A stretch of 64,000 nucleotides of DNA from Pseudomonas sp. WJP1 (GTDB lineage Bacteria; Pseudomonadota; Gammaproteobacteria; Pseudomonadales; Pseudomonadaceae): NCBI RefSeq assembly GCF_028471945.1, contig NZ_CP110128.1:1600501-1664500 (forward strand), given 5' to 3'. The position numbers were made by a program, and so were the translations under genes. How positions within the stretch are numbered: the stretch's first letter is position 1; the number at the start of each line of letters is the position of its first letter. This document shows positions 46,827-55,744 of this stretch, piece after piece. Under the pieces are notes generated by a model. The model searched no databases. It saw nothing but the letters and a program-made list of their open reading frames with translations, and was not told where the DNA came from.

Positions 46827-46855
46827 ACAAAAGGGCCCTTCGAGGGCCCTTTTGT
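46827..46855. terminator. Bidirectional terminator between the MFS and YcaC-like genes
   Basis: ACAAAAGGGCCCT and AGGGCCCTTTTGT form a perfect 13-base stem around TCG. It serves both converging genes and nearly repeats the terminator at 22808. Confidence 0.9.
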
Positions 46856-46884
46856 TGTATGCGTCTCCTGAACTCAATGCCCGG

Positions 46885-47517
46885 TCATGCCTGGCGCGCT
46901 GCCATTGCCGAGTAGCTGTTCATCAGGTTGCGGTAGTTCGGGATGCGCTGGGACAGCAGGTTGCCCAGGCCTTCGATGTCGTTGCGCCAGTCGCCCTGCA
47001 ATTCGCAAGCGACCGAGAACCAGTTCATCATTTGCGCCCCTGCCTGGGTCATACGGTTCCAGGCAGCCTGTTGTACGGTGGTGTTGAAGGTGCCGGAAGA
47101 ATCCGTAACCACGAACACTTCAAAGCCTTCGGCGAGGGCGGACAATGTCGGGAAGGTCACGCAGACGTCAGTCACCACACCGGCGATGATCAATTGCTTG
47201 CGACCGGTCGCCTTGATGGCCTTGACGAAGTCTTCGTTGTCCCAGGCGTTGATCTGGCCAGGTCGGGCGATGTAAGGCGCGTCCGGGAACATCTCTTTGA
47301 GTTCGGGTACCAGTGGGCCGTTGGGGCCTTGTTCAAAGCTGGTGGTGAGGATGGTTGGCAGCTCGAAGAACGTTGCCACGTCGGCCAGGGCCAGTACGTT
47401 GTTCTTGAATTCGTTGGGCGAAAAGTCTTGAACCAGGGAAATCAGGCCAGTCTGGTGGTCAATCAACAAAACTACGGCGTCGTCTTTGTTCAGGCGGTTG
47501 TAGGTAGCGTTGCTCAT
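46885..47517 (-). CDS. YcaC-like isochorismatase-family hydrolase
   Basis: A 210-residue cysteine hydrolase with the triad Asp (LLIDHQTG), Lys (region ARPGQINAW... downstream), and Cys in VVTDVCVTF. The short MSNATYNRL start at 47517 is preceded by AAAGGA and gives the length of E. coli YcaC. Relatives hydrolyse small amides or esters; the substrate is not known. It is the first core-type gene on the right of the accessory block. Confidence 0.88.
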   Translation of the reverse strand: MSNATYNRLNKDDAVVLLIDHQTGLISLVQDFSPNEFKNNVLALADVATFFELPTILTTSFEQGPNGPLVPELKEMFPDAPYIARPGQINAWDNEDFVKAIKATGRKQLIIAGVVTDVCVTFPTLSALAEGFEVFVVTDSSGTFNTTVQQAAWNRMTQAGAQMMNWFSVACELQGDWRNDIEGLGNLLSQRIPNYRNLMNSYSAMAARQA

Positions 47518-47654
47518 GATGAAATCCTTTCGAGGTGGGTGAGTGGCGTCGTTCAACATGAGTACAGATTAGAGTTTGCGATGAGGCAGAAAAAGCGGGT
47601 GAAAAGCGTTTAACTGTCAACCTGGATGAGACAATCTGGATTGGGTCTGCGCTG

Positions 47655-48953
47655 TTACATGATGTGCTTTTCGGATTCCGGAATGTGGCTCGCACCCAGC
47701 ACCGCCGGCAACAAGCCAGCCCGCAAATCCCCACCGCTCGGCTGCTGATACAAGCTCAAGCCAAACTCCGGCAATACCGCGAGCAAGTAATCGAAAATAT
47801 CCCCCTGGATCCGCTCGTAATCGGCCCACGCCGTGGTGCGGGTGAAGCAGTAGATTTCCAGCGGAATACCTTGGGCGGTTGTTTGCATTTGCCGGACCAT
47901 GCACGTCATGTTCGGTTGAATCTCTGGATGGCTCTTGAGATAGGCCAGCGCATAGGCGCGAAAGGTGCCGATATTGGTCATGCGCCGGCGGTTGGCCGAC
48001 ATCGCCGCGACATTGCCCTGGGCTTCGTTCCAGGCCTTGAGTTCGGCCTGTTTACGGCTGATGTAGTCAGTCAGCAGATGCACCTGGGCCAGTTTCATCT
48101 CCTCATCATCGCGGATGAACCGCACGCCACTGGCATCAATGAACAGGCTGCGCTTGATCCGCCGGCCACCGGACTGCTGCATGCCGCGCCAGTTCTTGAA
48201 TGACTCGGACATCAGGCGCCAGGTCGGGATCGAAACGATGGTCTTGTCAAAATTCTGCACCTTGACCGTATGCAGCGTGATGTCCACTACATCGCCATCG
48301 GCACCGACCTGCGGCATCTCGATCCAGTCGCCGACCCGCAGCATGTCGTTGCTGGTCAGCTGCACGCTGGCGACGAACGACAGCAGGGTGTCCTTGTAGA
48401 CCAACAGGATCACCGCCGACATTGCGCCCAGGCCCGACAGCAGCAACAGCGGCGAACGGTCGATCAAGGTGGCGACGATGACGATCGCGCCAAACACGTA
48501 CAACACCATTTTCGCCAGTTGCACATAGCCCTTGATCGAGCGCGTACGGGCGTGTTCGGTGCGGGCGTAGATGTCCAGGAGGGCATTGAGCAGGGCCGTG
48601 ATCGACAACAGCAGGAACAGGATGGTGAACGCCAGCGCGACGTTACCGAGGAAGACCATCGCGGTTTTACTCAGCTCAGGTACCAGGTGCAGGCCAAACT
48701 GGATCACCAGCGACGGTGTGATCTGTGCCAGGCGTTGGAACACCTTGTTGTGACGCAGGTCGTTGATCCAGTGCAGCGCCGGCTGGCGGCCCAGTATTTT
48801 GCTGGCGTGCAGGATCAGGTAGCGCGCCACTCGTCCGAGGGCCAGGGCAATGACCAGCAACACCATCAATGCCAGGCTGGCATGCACGAGCGGGTGCTGG
48901 TCAAGGGCACCCCAGAGGTCTTGGGCATTGAGCCAGAGCTGTTTGATATCCAT
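47655..48953 (-). CDS. MscS-family mechanosensitive channel (YbdG-like)
   Basis: A 432-residue membrane protein with about five N-terminal spans and then the MscS pore/beta domain (LLLLSGLGAMSAVILLVYKDTLLSFVASVQL pore helix, VGDWIEMPQ, VDITLHTVKVQNFDKTIVSIPTWRL). The length fits the YbdG-like branch. It would open under membrane tension to release solutes in hypo-osmotic shock. The start is the ATG at 48953; the much longer frame running through the divergent helicase gene is an artefact. Divergent from the helicase with about 190 bases between. Confidence 0.93.
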   Translation of the reverse strand: MDIKQLWLNAQDLWGALDQHPLVHASLALMVLLVIALALGRVARYLILHASKILGRQPALHWINDLRHNKVFQRLAQITPSLVIQFGLHLVPELSKTAMVFLGNVALAFTILFLLLSITALLNALLDIYARTEHARTRSIKGYVQLAKMVLYVFGAIVIVATLIDRSPLLLLSGLGAMSAVILLVYKDTLLSFVASVQLTSNDMLRVGDWIEMPQVGADGDVVDITLHTVKVQNFDKTIVSIPTWRLMSESFKNWRGMQQSGGRRIKRSLFIDASGVRFIRDDEEMKLAQVHLLTDYISRKQAELKAWNEAQGNVAAMSANRRRMTNIGTFRAYALAYLKSHPEIQPNMTCMVRQMQTTAQGIPLEIYCFTRTTAWADYERIQGDIFDYLLAVLPEFGLSLYQQPSGGDLRAGLLPAVLGASHIPESEKHIM

Positions 48954-49145
48954 GGGCAAAAAAGATTCTTCTAGGGGACACGAGGGGCGATTAGAGCATT
49001 TAAGACGCTTTGTATTACCGTCGGTGACAAATCGGGCAATAAAAAAACCACTGTTTACCGCCATTTGTACAAAGAAACTCGGCCTACGCGCTCGAAACCG
49101 GTACCCTATGCAGCTGTTTTTTTGTATTTCTTCGAGGTAGCACCC

Positions 49146-50486
49146 GTGTTTTCCGAATTCGCCTTGCACGAACGCCTGCTCAAAGCCGTGGCCGAGCTGA
49201 AATTTGTCGAGCCAACGCCTGTGCAAGCAGCGGCTATTCCGCTGGCGCTCCAAGGGCGTGACCTGCGGGTGACAGCGCAAACCGGTAGCGGCAAGACCGC
49301 TGCATTCGTTTTGCCGATCCTCAACCGCCTGATCGGCCCGGCCAAGATCCGCGTCAGCATCAAGACCCTGATCCTGTTGCCGACCCGCGAGCTGGCCCAG
49401 CAGACCATCAAAGAAGTCGAACGCTTCTCGCAGTTCACTTTCATCAAGTCCGGCCTGATCACCGGCGGTGAAGACTTCAAGGTCCAGGCCGCCATGCTGC
49501 GCAAGGTGCCGGACATCCTGATCGGTACGCCGGGGCGGATGATCGAGCAACTGAACGCCGGCAACCTCGACTTGAAAGAAGTCGAAGTGCTGGTGCTCGA
49601 CGAAGCCGACCGCATGCTCGACATGGGTTTCGCCGAAGACGTTCAGCGTCTGGTGGACGAGTGCACCAACCGTCAGCAGACCATGCTGTTCTCCGCCACC
49701 ACCGGTGGTTCGGGCCTGCGCGAGATGGTCGCCAAGGTGTTGAACAACCCTGAGCACCTGCAGCTCAACGCGGTCAGCCAGCTGAACGAGACCACCCGTC
49801 AGCAAATCATCACCGCTGACCACAACCAGCACAAAGAACAGATCGTCAACTGGTTGCTGGCCAACGAGACCTACCAGAAGGCCATCGTCTTCACCAACAC
49901 CCGTGCCATGGCCGACCGTATCTACGGCCGCCTGGTGGCCCAGGAATACAAGGCGTTCGTGCTGCACGGCGACAAGGACCAGAAGGATCGCAAACTGGCG
50001 ATCGACCGTCTGAAGCAGGGTGGGGTGAAAATCCTCGTGGCCACCGACGTTGCCGCTCGCGGGCTGGACGTGGACGGCCTGGACCTGGTGATCAACTTCG
50101 ACATGCCGCGCAGTGGCGACGAATACGTGCACCGCATTGGCCGTACCGGTCGTGCCGGCAACGATGGCCTGGCCATCTCGCTGATCTGCCACGGCGACTG
50201 GAACCTGATGTCGAGCATCGAGCGCTACCTCAAGCAGAGCTTCGAGCGCCGCACCATCAAGGAAGTCAAAGGCGCCTACGGCGGACCGAAAAAGGTCAAG
50301 GCCTCCGGCAAGGCTGTCGGCGTGAAGAAGAAAAAGACCGACGCCAAGGGCGACAAGAAAAAAGTTGCCGCCAAGACCCCGACCAAGCGCAAGAGCGTCA
50401 ATCGCCCGAAGAGCGACTCTCTGGTCAGCAAGGACGGCATGGCCCCGCTCAAACGGCGCAAGCCGGAAGCGCCGGCCGCTGAATAA
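49146..50486 (+). CDS. DEAD-box ATP-dependent RNA helicase (SrmB/RhlE type)
   Basis: A 446-residue DEAD-box helicase: Q motif FVEPTPVQAAAIP, motif I AQTGSGKT, PTRELAQQ, GTPGR, DEAD (residues about 155-158), SATTGG, VATDVAARGLDVDGL and HRIGRTGRAG. The C-terminal 75 residues are lysine-rich, suited to RNA binding. It likely assists ribosome assembly or cold-shock RNA handling. The GTG at 49146 has GAGG eight bases ahead; the earlier frame start (49065) has no family match. It is followed by a strong terminator. Confidence 0.93.
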   Translation: MFSEFALHERLLKAVAELKFVEPTPVQAAAIPLALQGRDLRVTAQTGSGKTAAFVLPILNRLIGPAKIRVSIKTLILLPTRELAQQTIKEVERFSQFTFIKSGLITGGEDFKVQAAMLRKVPDILIGTPGRMIEQLNAGNLDLKEVEVLVLDEADRMLDMGFAEDVQRLVDECTNRQQTMLFSATTGGSGLREMVAKVLNNPEHLQLNAVSQLNETTRQQIITADHNQHKEQIVNWLLANETYQKAIVFTNTRAMADRIYGRLVAQEYKAFVLHGDKDQKDRKLAIDRLKQGGVKILVATDVAARGLDVDGLDLVINFDMPRSGDEYVHRIGRTGRAGNDGLAISLICHGDWNLMSSIERYLKQSFERRTIKEVKGAYGGPKKVKASGKAVGVKKKKTDAKGDKKKVAAKTPTKRKSVNRPKSDSLVSKDGMAPLKRRKPEAPAAE

Positions 50487-50505
50487 GCGCTTCGGCTAGC
50501 CCAAT

Positions 50506-50533
50506 AAAAACCCGGACAGTGTCCGGGTTTTTT
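50506..50533 (+). terminator. Intrinsic terminator of the helicase gene
   Basis: A stem AAAAACCCGGACA / TGTCCGGGTTTTT with a short loop ends in seven T residues, 20 bases after the stop. Confidence 0.92.
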
Positions 50534-50580
50534 TACGTCAAAAGATCGTCCGAACGCGGCCCGATCTTTTGATCTTATCT

Positions 50581-50856
50581 TCAGCTCTCGGCTTTCTTTT
50601 CTGCCGTTCCCAACTCTTTCAACCGCTGATCAATCAACTGGCACTTGTCCGGCAAATCTTTGGAGGCAGTGCCCAGGTCCATTTTCTGCAGCTCATCGTT
50701 GATCTCCTTGGCCTTGGCCGGGTTCTGTTCGGTGAGCTTGGTGACTTCCTTGGCCAGCTGCTCGCGCTTGAGGGTGGCCTCCTCCGGGGTGCAGGCCCAA
50801 ACGGGCAGGGCGCAGGCGAGGGTGGTGGCGAGGGTAAGCTTCAGCAGGATTTTCAT
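50581..50856 (-). CDS. Small secreted protein of unknown function
   Basis: A 91-residue protein with a signal peptide (MKILLKLTLATTLACALPVWA) then CTPEEATLKREQLAKEV and a charged, helical mature part. The first mature residue could be a Cys (lipobox-like VWAC, but Trp at -2 is unusual), so a lipoprotein is possible. No family is recognised. It has its own start and is convergent with the helicase. Confidence 0.65.
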   Translation of the reverse strand: MKILLKLTLATTLACALPVWACTPEEATLKREQLAKEVTKLTEQNPAKAKEINDELQKMDLGTASKDLPDKCQLIDQRLKELGTAEKKAES

Positions 50857-50944
50857 CTGTCGGGCCTCAGTTCCGGTTAAGGCGGGTTAACCGGTTGAGG
50901 GCTTTTGGTCAGAAAAAGTTCACCGCCATCCCCTCGATTTGGGT

Positions 50945-51679
50945 CTAGCCGCCATGGCAGCAACTCGTCGTTGCCTTCTCCTCATACCGGTCATGATGCC
51001 GCACCCAATCCATGATTTCGTCTTCGTTACGCCCCTTGGGCATCAGGTCGAGGTAGTTGTAGGTGCCCACCAGCAGATCCAGCCCTCGGGCAAAGGTGGA
51101 GTAGGTGTGGAAAATCTCGCCGGCTTCGTTGCGATAAAACACGCTGAGGCCGGGAAGTTCTTCTTCCGAACCGTCGGTTTTTTCGTAGTTGTAGGTGGCT
51201 TTTCCGGCGGCGACGTCTTCGGCGCGGGCCGTTACACCGAAGTCATAGTTGAAATCGCAACCTTCGGACGACACCCAGTCGAATTTCCAGCCCATGCGCC
51301 GCTTGAACGCCTGGAATTGGGCGAACGGTGCGTGGGACACCGCCACCACCGAGACGTCGTGGTGTGCCAGATGCTGGTTGGCTCCATCGATGTGGTCGGA
51401 CAGGAACGAGCAACCGGGGCAGCCTTCGTCCCAGCCGTCGGCGAACATGAAATGGTAAATGACCAATTGGCTGCGGCCACCAAACAGGTCGGCGAGTTTC
51501 AGTTCTCCGTCGGGTCCCTGGAAGTGGTAGTCCTTGTCGATTTTTACCCAGGGCAGGGCGCGGCGCTCGGCGCTTAGCCTGTCTCGTTCCTTGGTGAAGG
51601 CCTTTTCGTGGGCCAGGTGCTGTTTGCGCGCGGCCAGCCATTCTTCCCGCGACACAACGGGGTGGTTCTGAATGTTCAT
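50945..51679 (-). CDS. DUF899-family thioredoxin-like protein
   Basis: A 244-residue DUF899 protein: VVSREEWLAARKQHLAHEKAFTKERD at the N-terminus, DGWDEGCPGCSFLSDHI with a C-x-x-C pair, and YFDFNYDFG-like centre (here DFNYDFGVTARAED) with a C-terminal CCHGG. The fold is thioredoxin-like and the family function is unsettled. Start ATG at 51679 with AGGAG; the frame's 63-codon upstream extension is dropped. Divergent from the 51861 gene with a 181-base promoter region. Confidence 0.9.
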   Translation of the reverse strand: MNIQNHPVVSREEWLAARKQHLAHEKAFTKERDRLSAERRALPWVKIDKDYHFQGPDGELKLADLFGGRSQLVIYHFMFADGWDEGCPGCSFLSDHIDGANQHLAHHDVSVVAVSHAPFAQFQAFKRRMGWKFDWVSSEGCDFNYDFGVTARAEDVAAGKATYNYEKTDGSEEELPGLSVFYRNEAGEIFHTYSTFARGLDLLVGTYNYLDLMPKGRNEDEIMDWVRHHDRYEEKATTSCCHGG

Positions 51680-51860
51680 TTGGCTTTCTCCTGCGTGATG
51701 CGGGGGAGGTGACTTACACAGCCTAGTCGTTTGACCTGCCGGTAAATCGACATACCGCCGGTCGGTCGCGTGAAAGGAACGCGGGATGAACGGCTGCCGT
51801 GCGCCTGTGTCACAACCTATGAAGGCCCTCTCTCTCACGGGCACCGGAGGTTGAATCAGG

Positions 51861-52250
51861 ATGACCACTTACAACTGGGATTTGATTGAGCACTTGCTGC
51901 ATGAAGTGCAGAACGGTGCGAGCAGCTTCACACCACGGCCCTATGCCGAGCAGTACGCCGCGCAGAAAGCGGCGCAAGGTGAGCAGATTGAAAACCTGGA
52001 TCACTTGAAAGCGGTGGCCGGTGAGTATGAAAAATTACTGCTCCTGCGCGGTTATATCGAGCCTCGGCCCGAGGAGCAGGGAGGCACGGGTTCCAATTAT
52101 ATTTTGACGATGCGTGGTTCGAGGTTGTTGAGCCTGATCGACAGCAGCATTCCGGGCGATGAGCATCCGCGGCAGGTGCTGGATGAGCAGGAGGATGCGC
52201 TGGACGAACAGACGTTCGATGAAGTGGCTTCAAAGGCGCAGATTGCCTAG
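51861..52250 (+). CDS. Small hypothetical protein, possibly winged-helix (DUF2513-like)
   Basis: A 129-residue acidic protein. The N-terminus MTTYNWDLIEHLLHEVQNG and the middle KAVAGEYEKLLLLRGYIEPR ... YILTMRGSRLL pattern looks like the winged-helix DUF2513 family, giving a possible DNA-binding or ligand role. I am not certain. It has a GGAGG signal, and its stop codon is overlapped by the inverted repeat at 52250. Confidence 0.65.
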   Translation: MTTYNWDLIEHLLHEVQNGASSFTPRPYAEQYAAQKAAQGEQIENLDHLKAVAGEYEKLLLLRGYIEPRPEEQGGTGSNYILTMRGSRLLSLIDSSIPGDEHPRQVLDEQEDALDEQTFDEVASKAQIA

Positions 52251-52333
52251 ATCAAAAGATCGCAGCCTTCGGCAGCTCCTACATTGGAACTCATACACCT
52301 GTAGGAGCTGCCGAAGGCTGCGATCTTTTGATC
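52250..52333. repeat. Inverted repeat pair (GATCGCAGCC family)
   Basis: Perfect 34-base arms (52250-52283 and 52300-52333) of the same family as that at 13114 start at the last base of the 51861 gene's stop codon and end two bases before the next convergent stop. This is a compact convergent-terminator position. Confidence 0.92.
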
Positions 52334-52334
52334 T

Positions 52335-53204
52335 TTAATCCTGTTTGGCTGATTTGAGACATTTCAAATCACTGAAATCCTTCCTTACGCCCTCGATCTT
52401 TTTCAGCAAGCGTTCACGCTGAGCCGGCGTACTTTGCGCCATCAAGTCCACGAACAGCCCCCGCGCCTGGGCTTCGGTCCTGGCGAAGGCCTGGCGGTAG
52501 GCCGGTGTCCATAGGCTCTCGCGGTTGACCAGTAGCGTCTCGATTCGCTGTGGGAATTGTGGCGTCTGGCGTTGTGCCACGGCGGCACTGAATTGTTTTT
52601 GCCAGTGGATGCGGTTGGCGATCCATTGCGTATTCTGGTCGCCCAAGTCGTTCGACCAGGCCATGACGCGCTGTTGTTGCGAGGCACTGAGTGGCCCGAG
52701 CCATTCATTCAGGCGTTTCTGCATGCGCTCGCTACGCTGCCTGATCTGCTGCTCCAGCGGCGGTTTCAGATATCGTTCCTGGCGCTTGCGCTGGTCCTTG
52801 GCGAAAGCCTCGTTCATTTCCGCGACCTGGTTGTCATCCAGGCCCTGCAGTAATTCGATAGCGGATGGCGTGATTTCCCGGGCGGTCTCGGCAATGGCGG
52901 CTTCGGCTTCCGCCGTCCGCGCCTGCAGTGCGGCATCGGTGACCTGATTGGTCGCGATCATGGTTTGCAAGCGGTCCAGCCAGTCGAGATACCCCGGCAT
53001 TTGTGTCGTGCAATGCCAGCTCAGGTGTTCCTTCAGGCGTTCGTTGAGCCAGCTTTTCTGCTCGCCGTTCATGTCCAGGTAATCGCTGAGCGTCCAGGGA
53101 ATGATCACGTCGAGGTTGCGATAAGCCAGGCCCATGCGACTGCACGCGCCAAGGGCAAGGGTGAACATGAGCACAAAGGCAATGTGTTTAATCCAGCGAG
53201 ACAT
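52335..53204 (-). CDS. DUF6279-type lipoprotein
   Basis: A 289-residue lipoprotein: signal peptide MSRWIKHIAFVLMFTLALGAC, with lipobox LGAC; then SRMGLAYRNLDVIIPWTLSDYLDMNGEQKSWL, the family signature, and long helical arrays with many Q, R and E. It is likely anchored in a membrane, with no known function. It is convergent with the 51861 gene. Confidence 0.85.
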   Translation of the reverse strand: MSRWIKHIAFVLMFTLALGACSRMGLAYRNLDVIIPWTLSDYLDMNGEQKSWLNERLKEHLSWHCTTQMPGYLDWLDRLQTMIATNQVTDAALQARTAEAEAAIAETAREITPSAIELLQGLDDNQVAEMNEAFAKDQRKRQERYLKPPLEQQIRQRSERMQKRLNEWLGPLSASQQQRVMAWSNDLGDQNTQWIANRIHWQKQFSAAVAQRQTPQFPQRIETLLVNRESLWTPAYRQAFARTEAQARGLFVDLMAQSTPAQRERLLKKIEGVRKDFSDLKCLKSAKQD

Positions 53205-53281
53205 GGGCGAATCCTTGCGAAAGCCTGGCTTGCGGAGCTGATGCTCATCTGAACGCGCAATGAACCCGGCAGTTCAGCCCG

Positions 53282-54004
53282 TCAGTAGAACGTGTGTTCG
53301 GCCTTGAGGGTGAGGAGTGCGTCGCACTGGCTATTCTGCCCGGTATAGGCTGAACAATAGCTGCCGTTGAGGCTCGAATCGCTGTAGATCAGATCGAGGT
53401 CGATGCCCATGAACGGTCGGGACAGTTTTACCGACCAATCGGTGAAGCTGCCGACGTAACCGCCGTCCACGGCGACGGGCGTGTTCAACTGGTGGGTGGT
53501 GTATTTCATGCTGACCCCGATGCCGAACGGCTGGTTGCCGCGCAGGTCGGCAAACAGCGTGTTGTTGCGTTTGTCTGGGTCGTTGCTCAAGGCTGCGCCG
53601 AAACGGCTGCCCAGCAGCGTCAGGCCACCGAACACTTCCTGGCTGTCGAGGGTGTCTACCTCGGGGTAGCTGTAATGGATGATGCCTACTTCGTAGCCGA
53701 GGACCTGGTCGAAGGGTTGCTTGAAACCCGCGTAGGAGTCGATTTCGAGGTTTTTTCCCGGGCTGATGCCCATGCTTGGCGACCATTGGCCGACGTAGAA
53801 ACCGCTGTCATGGGTCAGGTCCAGGCCGCCATGGAACGAACCGACGGCCGATGGCTTGACGAGGCCCTGTGCCATGCTGCGACTGGGGCTGGTTCCGAGC
53901 TTGAGGTCGAAATCCCCCAGCTCGCGTTGAAAGATTTGCCCCTGCACTCCCGAACAGACCAGCAGGCCGCTGAGCAGCAAGGATAAACAAGAGGGTGTGC
54001 GCAT
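53282..54004 (-). CDS. TorF-family putative porin
   Basis: A 240-residue outer-membrane protein with signal peptide ending VQG-QIF. The mature part is a barrel of alternating residues with FHGGLDLTHDSGFYVGQWSPSMG, YAGFKQPFDQVLGYEVGIIHYSYPE and a final ALLTLKAEHTFY with terminal aromatic residue. These are marks of the TorF/Gcw_chp family. The pore substrate is unknown. Confidence 0.85.
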   Translation of the reverse strand: MRTPSCLSLLLSGLLVCSGVQGQIFQRELGDFDLKLGTSPSRSMAQGLVKPSAVGSFHGGLDLTHDSGFYVGQWSPSMGISPGKNLEIDSYAGFKQPFDQVLGYEVGIIHYSYPEVDTLDSQEVFGGLTLLGSRFGAALSNDPDKRNNTLFADLRGNQPFGIGVSMKYTTHQLNTPVAVDGGYVGSFTDWSVKLSRPFMGIDLDLIYSDSSLNGSYCSAYTGQNSQCDALLTLKAEHTFY

Positions 54005-54199
54005 GCGTCACTCCATGAACCGCGCGGGCAGCTTTAAGCCTGCTGAAACGCTTGATCTAGACGCGTGCAAGGATACCGGTGAATGACAGGCCGGGTGGGC
54101 CGTTCGTCGATTTTCTACAAGATGGGAGGGGTGTTGCGAGGTTCCAGTCCAAGCGCTTCGAAGTTCAAAGCGCTTAGGGACCAGGTGCAGCGCGGGGTA

Positions 54200-54388
54200 T
54201 TACTTCTTGCCCAGGGTGATCTGCTTGGATGGACCGAACGACTGGCCGCTCACACCTTTGGCAATCTGCTGGATTTCACCGCCGGACTTGAGGAACGCAG
54301 CGATCTGGCTGTTGATCGACTCGCTGGTTTCGACGGCTGGAGCTGGCTTTGCTTTGCTGTTGGATGCTTTTACGCGCATGGCGGCCAT
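54200..54388 (-). CDS. Small 62-residue protein, SutA-like C-terminal motif
   Basis: A 62-residue basic protein, MAAMRVKASNSKAKP..., then a short acidic/serine segment and INSQIAAFLKSGGEIQQIAKG near the C-terminus. The FL-xx-GG-x-I/V-xx-I motif is that found at the end of SutA, the small RNA-polymerase-binding protein of P. aeruginosa, although SutA is longer and has an acidic N-terminus. The start at 54388 gives MAAMRVK; ATG at 54379 (MRVK) is an alternative. The longer frame (to 54487) crosses a palindrome and is not used. Confidence 0.65.
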   Translation of the reverse strand: MAAMRVKASNSKAKPAPAVETSESINSQIAAFLKSGGEIQQIAKGVSGQSFGPSKQITLGKK

Positions 54389-54436
54389 TAACCTGTAGAA
54401 AATTAACTTGGCCAGGCATCGTACAGGATTGAGTTC

Positions 54437-54455
54437 ATATTTGCTTGGCAAATAT
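54437..54455. promoter_or_regulatory. 19-base perfect palindrome upstream of the small SutA-like gene
   Basis: ATATTTGC and GCAAATAT flank TTG, about 48 to 67 bases before the 54388 start. It lies in the 348-base divergent gap with cvfB; the rest of that gap carries promoter-like sequence only, without a gene. Confidence 0.5.
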
Positions 54456-54735
54456 CCGCTGGGGGACATTGAGTGGGGACAGCACAAATTGCAAGTTATA
54501 ATTGAAATGTTGCCCTAAGCCGCTGTTTTAACTAAGAACCTGGTTGAGAAAACTGCGTTTCGCCCAGGGCAGGCGGCAGGATGAGCCTCGGCTCCGGTCT
54601 GACGAGCGGCGGCCAGAAATGGCAAAACCGGGAAAAATCAGGGCTTTGCGGGGAATTTCTGGCGCCACCGGGCTGACTGGCGAACCTGGCCGCTAAAAAC
54701 GGGTAGAATGCCGCCACGTAATGAGGGTATTGGAC

Positions 54736-55572
54736 ATGGCTTTAGTCGGGCGTTACAACAGTTTACAAGTGGTTAAACACACTAACTTCGGTTTATATCT
54801 GGACGGTGGCGCGGATGGCGAAATCCTGTTGCCTAATCGTTATATTCCCAAAGATATTCCCAGCGAAGATGAAGACTGGCTCAATGTTTTTGTTTATCTG
54901 GACAGCGATGACAAACTCATCGCAACTACTGAAAAGCCAAAAGTTCAAGTGGGCGAATTCGCCAGTTTGAAAGTTGTTGAAGTCAACAGCATTGGCGTGT
55001 TCCTGGATTGGGGCCTGCCCAAAGACCTGTTGTTGCCGTATTCGGAAGAAAAGCGCCAGATGCAGGCCGGTGAATACGCTGTGGTGCATGTCTACCTCGA
55101 CAAGCATACCCGCCGCATTACCGCGACCGCGCGCCTGGACCGGTACCTGGACAAGACGCCCGCCAACTACACCCCGGGGCAGGAAGTTGACCTGCTGGTG
55201 GCTGAAGCCACCGACATGGGTTTCAAGGCCATTATCAACAACAAGCACTGGGGCCTGATTCACAAGAACGAAATCTTCAAGTTCATGCGCGCCGGCAAGG
55301 AAGAGAAGGGCTTCATCAAGGAAGTTCGCAGCGACGGCAAGATCAGCCTGAGCCTGCAACCGGTTGGCGTCGAAGCGGCCAGCAGCCTGAACTCGAAGAT
55401 CCTCGCCAAGTTACGCGAGAACAACGGCAGCCTGGCGGTCAGCGACAAAAGCGATCCGACCTTGATCAGCAGCATGTTCGGCGTCAGCAAGGGCAACTTC
55501 AAGAAGGCCATCGGTGCGTTGTACAAGAACGGCCAGATCGTGATTCATGCCGACCGCATCGAATTGAGCTGA
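54736..55572 (+). CDS. CvfB-family S1 RNA-binding protein
   Basis: A 278-residue protein with repeated S1-type OB domains (VVKHTNFGLYLDGG, SLKVVEVNSIGVFLDWGLPKDLLLP, DLLVAEATDMGFKAIINNKHWGLIH) and a C-terminal winged helix (FGVSKGNFKKAIGALYKNGQI). CvfB-type proteins bind RNA and affect virulence-factor expression in other bacteria. Start ATG at 54736 because AGGG lies eight bases ahead; the frame start at 54721 has no signal of its own. Confidence 0.9.
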   Translation: MALVGRYNSLQVVKHTNFGLYLDGGADGEILLPNRYIPKDIPSEDEDWLNVFVYLDSDDKLIATTEKPKVQVGEFASLKVVEVNSIGVFLDWGLPKDLLLPYSEEKRQMQAGEYAVVHVYLDKHTRRITATARLDRYLDKTPANYTPGQEVDLLVAEATDMGFKAIINNKHWGLIHKNEIFKFMRAGKEEKGFIKEVRSDGKISLSLQPVGVEAASSLNSKILAKLRENNGSLAVSDKSDPTLISSMFGVSKGNFKKAIGALYKNGQIVIHADRIELS

Positions 55573-55670
55573 GCGCACCCTCGCACAATGACGTGCGCAG
55601 AGAAGTAAAGGTCTCTAACAGACGGCAATTTCTGTCCATCTGGTTAATAATCGACAGCATGATATTGACG

Positions 55671-55700
55671 CCCCGGCATCGTACCGGGGCTTTTGTTTTT
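55671..55700 (+). terminator. Intrinsic terminator after cvfB
   Basis: CCCCGG (55671-55676) pairs with CCGGGG (55684-55689) and is followed by a T-rich tail (CTTTTGTTTTT), about 100 bases after the stop. Confidence 0.75.
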
Positions 55701-55744
55701 GACTGTCGAGCCACTGCCATGTCCTGTGTTGTCGAGGTATCAAG

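Noticed and set aside
48954..50192. Long upstream extension of the MscS frame through the helicase gene
   Set aside because: Only the part from the ATG at 48953 looks like MscS; the remainder mirrors the helicase gene on the other strand.
54389..54487. 33-codon N-terminal extension of the SutA-like protein
   Set aside because: It crosses a perfect palindrome and has no ribosome site; the short form fits a compact small protein.
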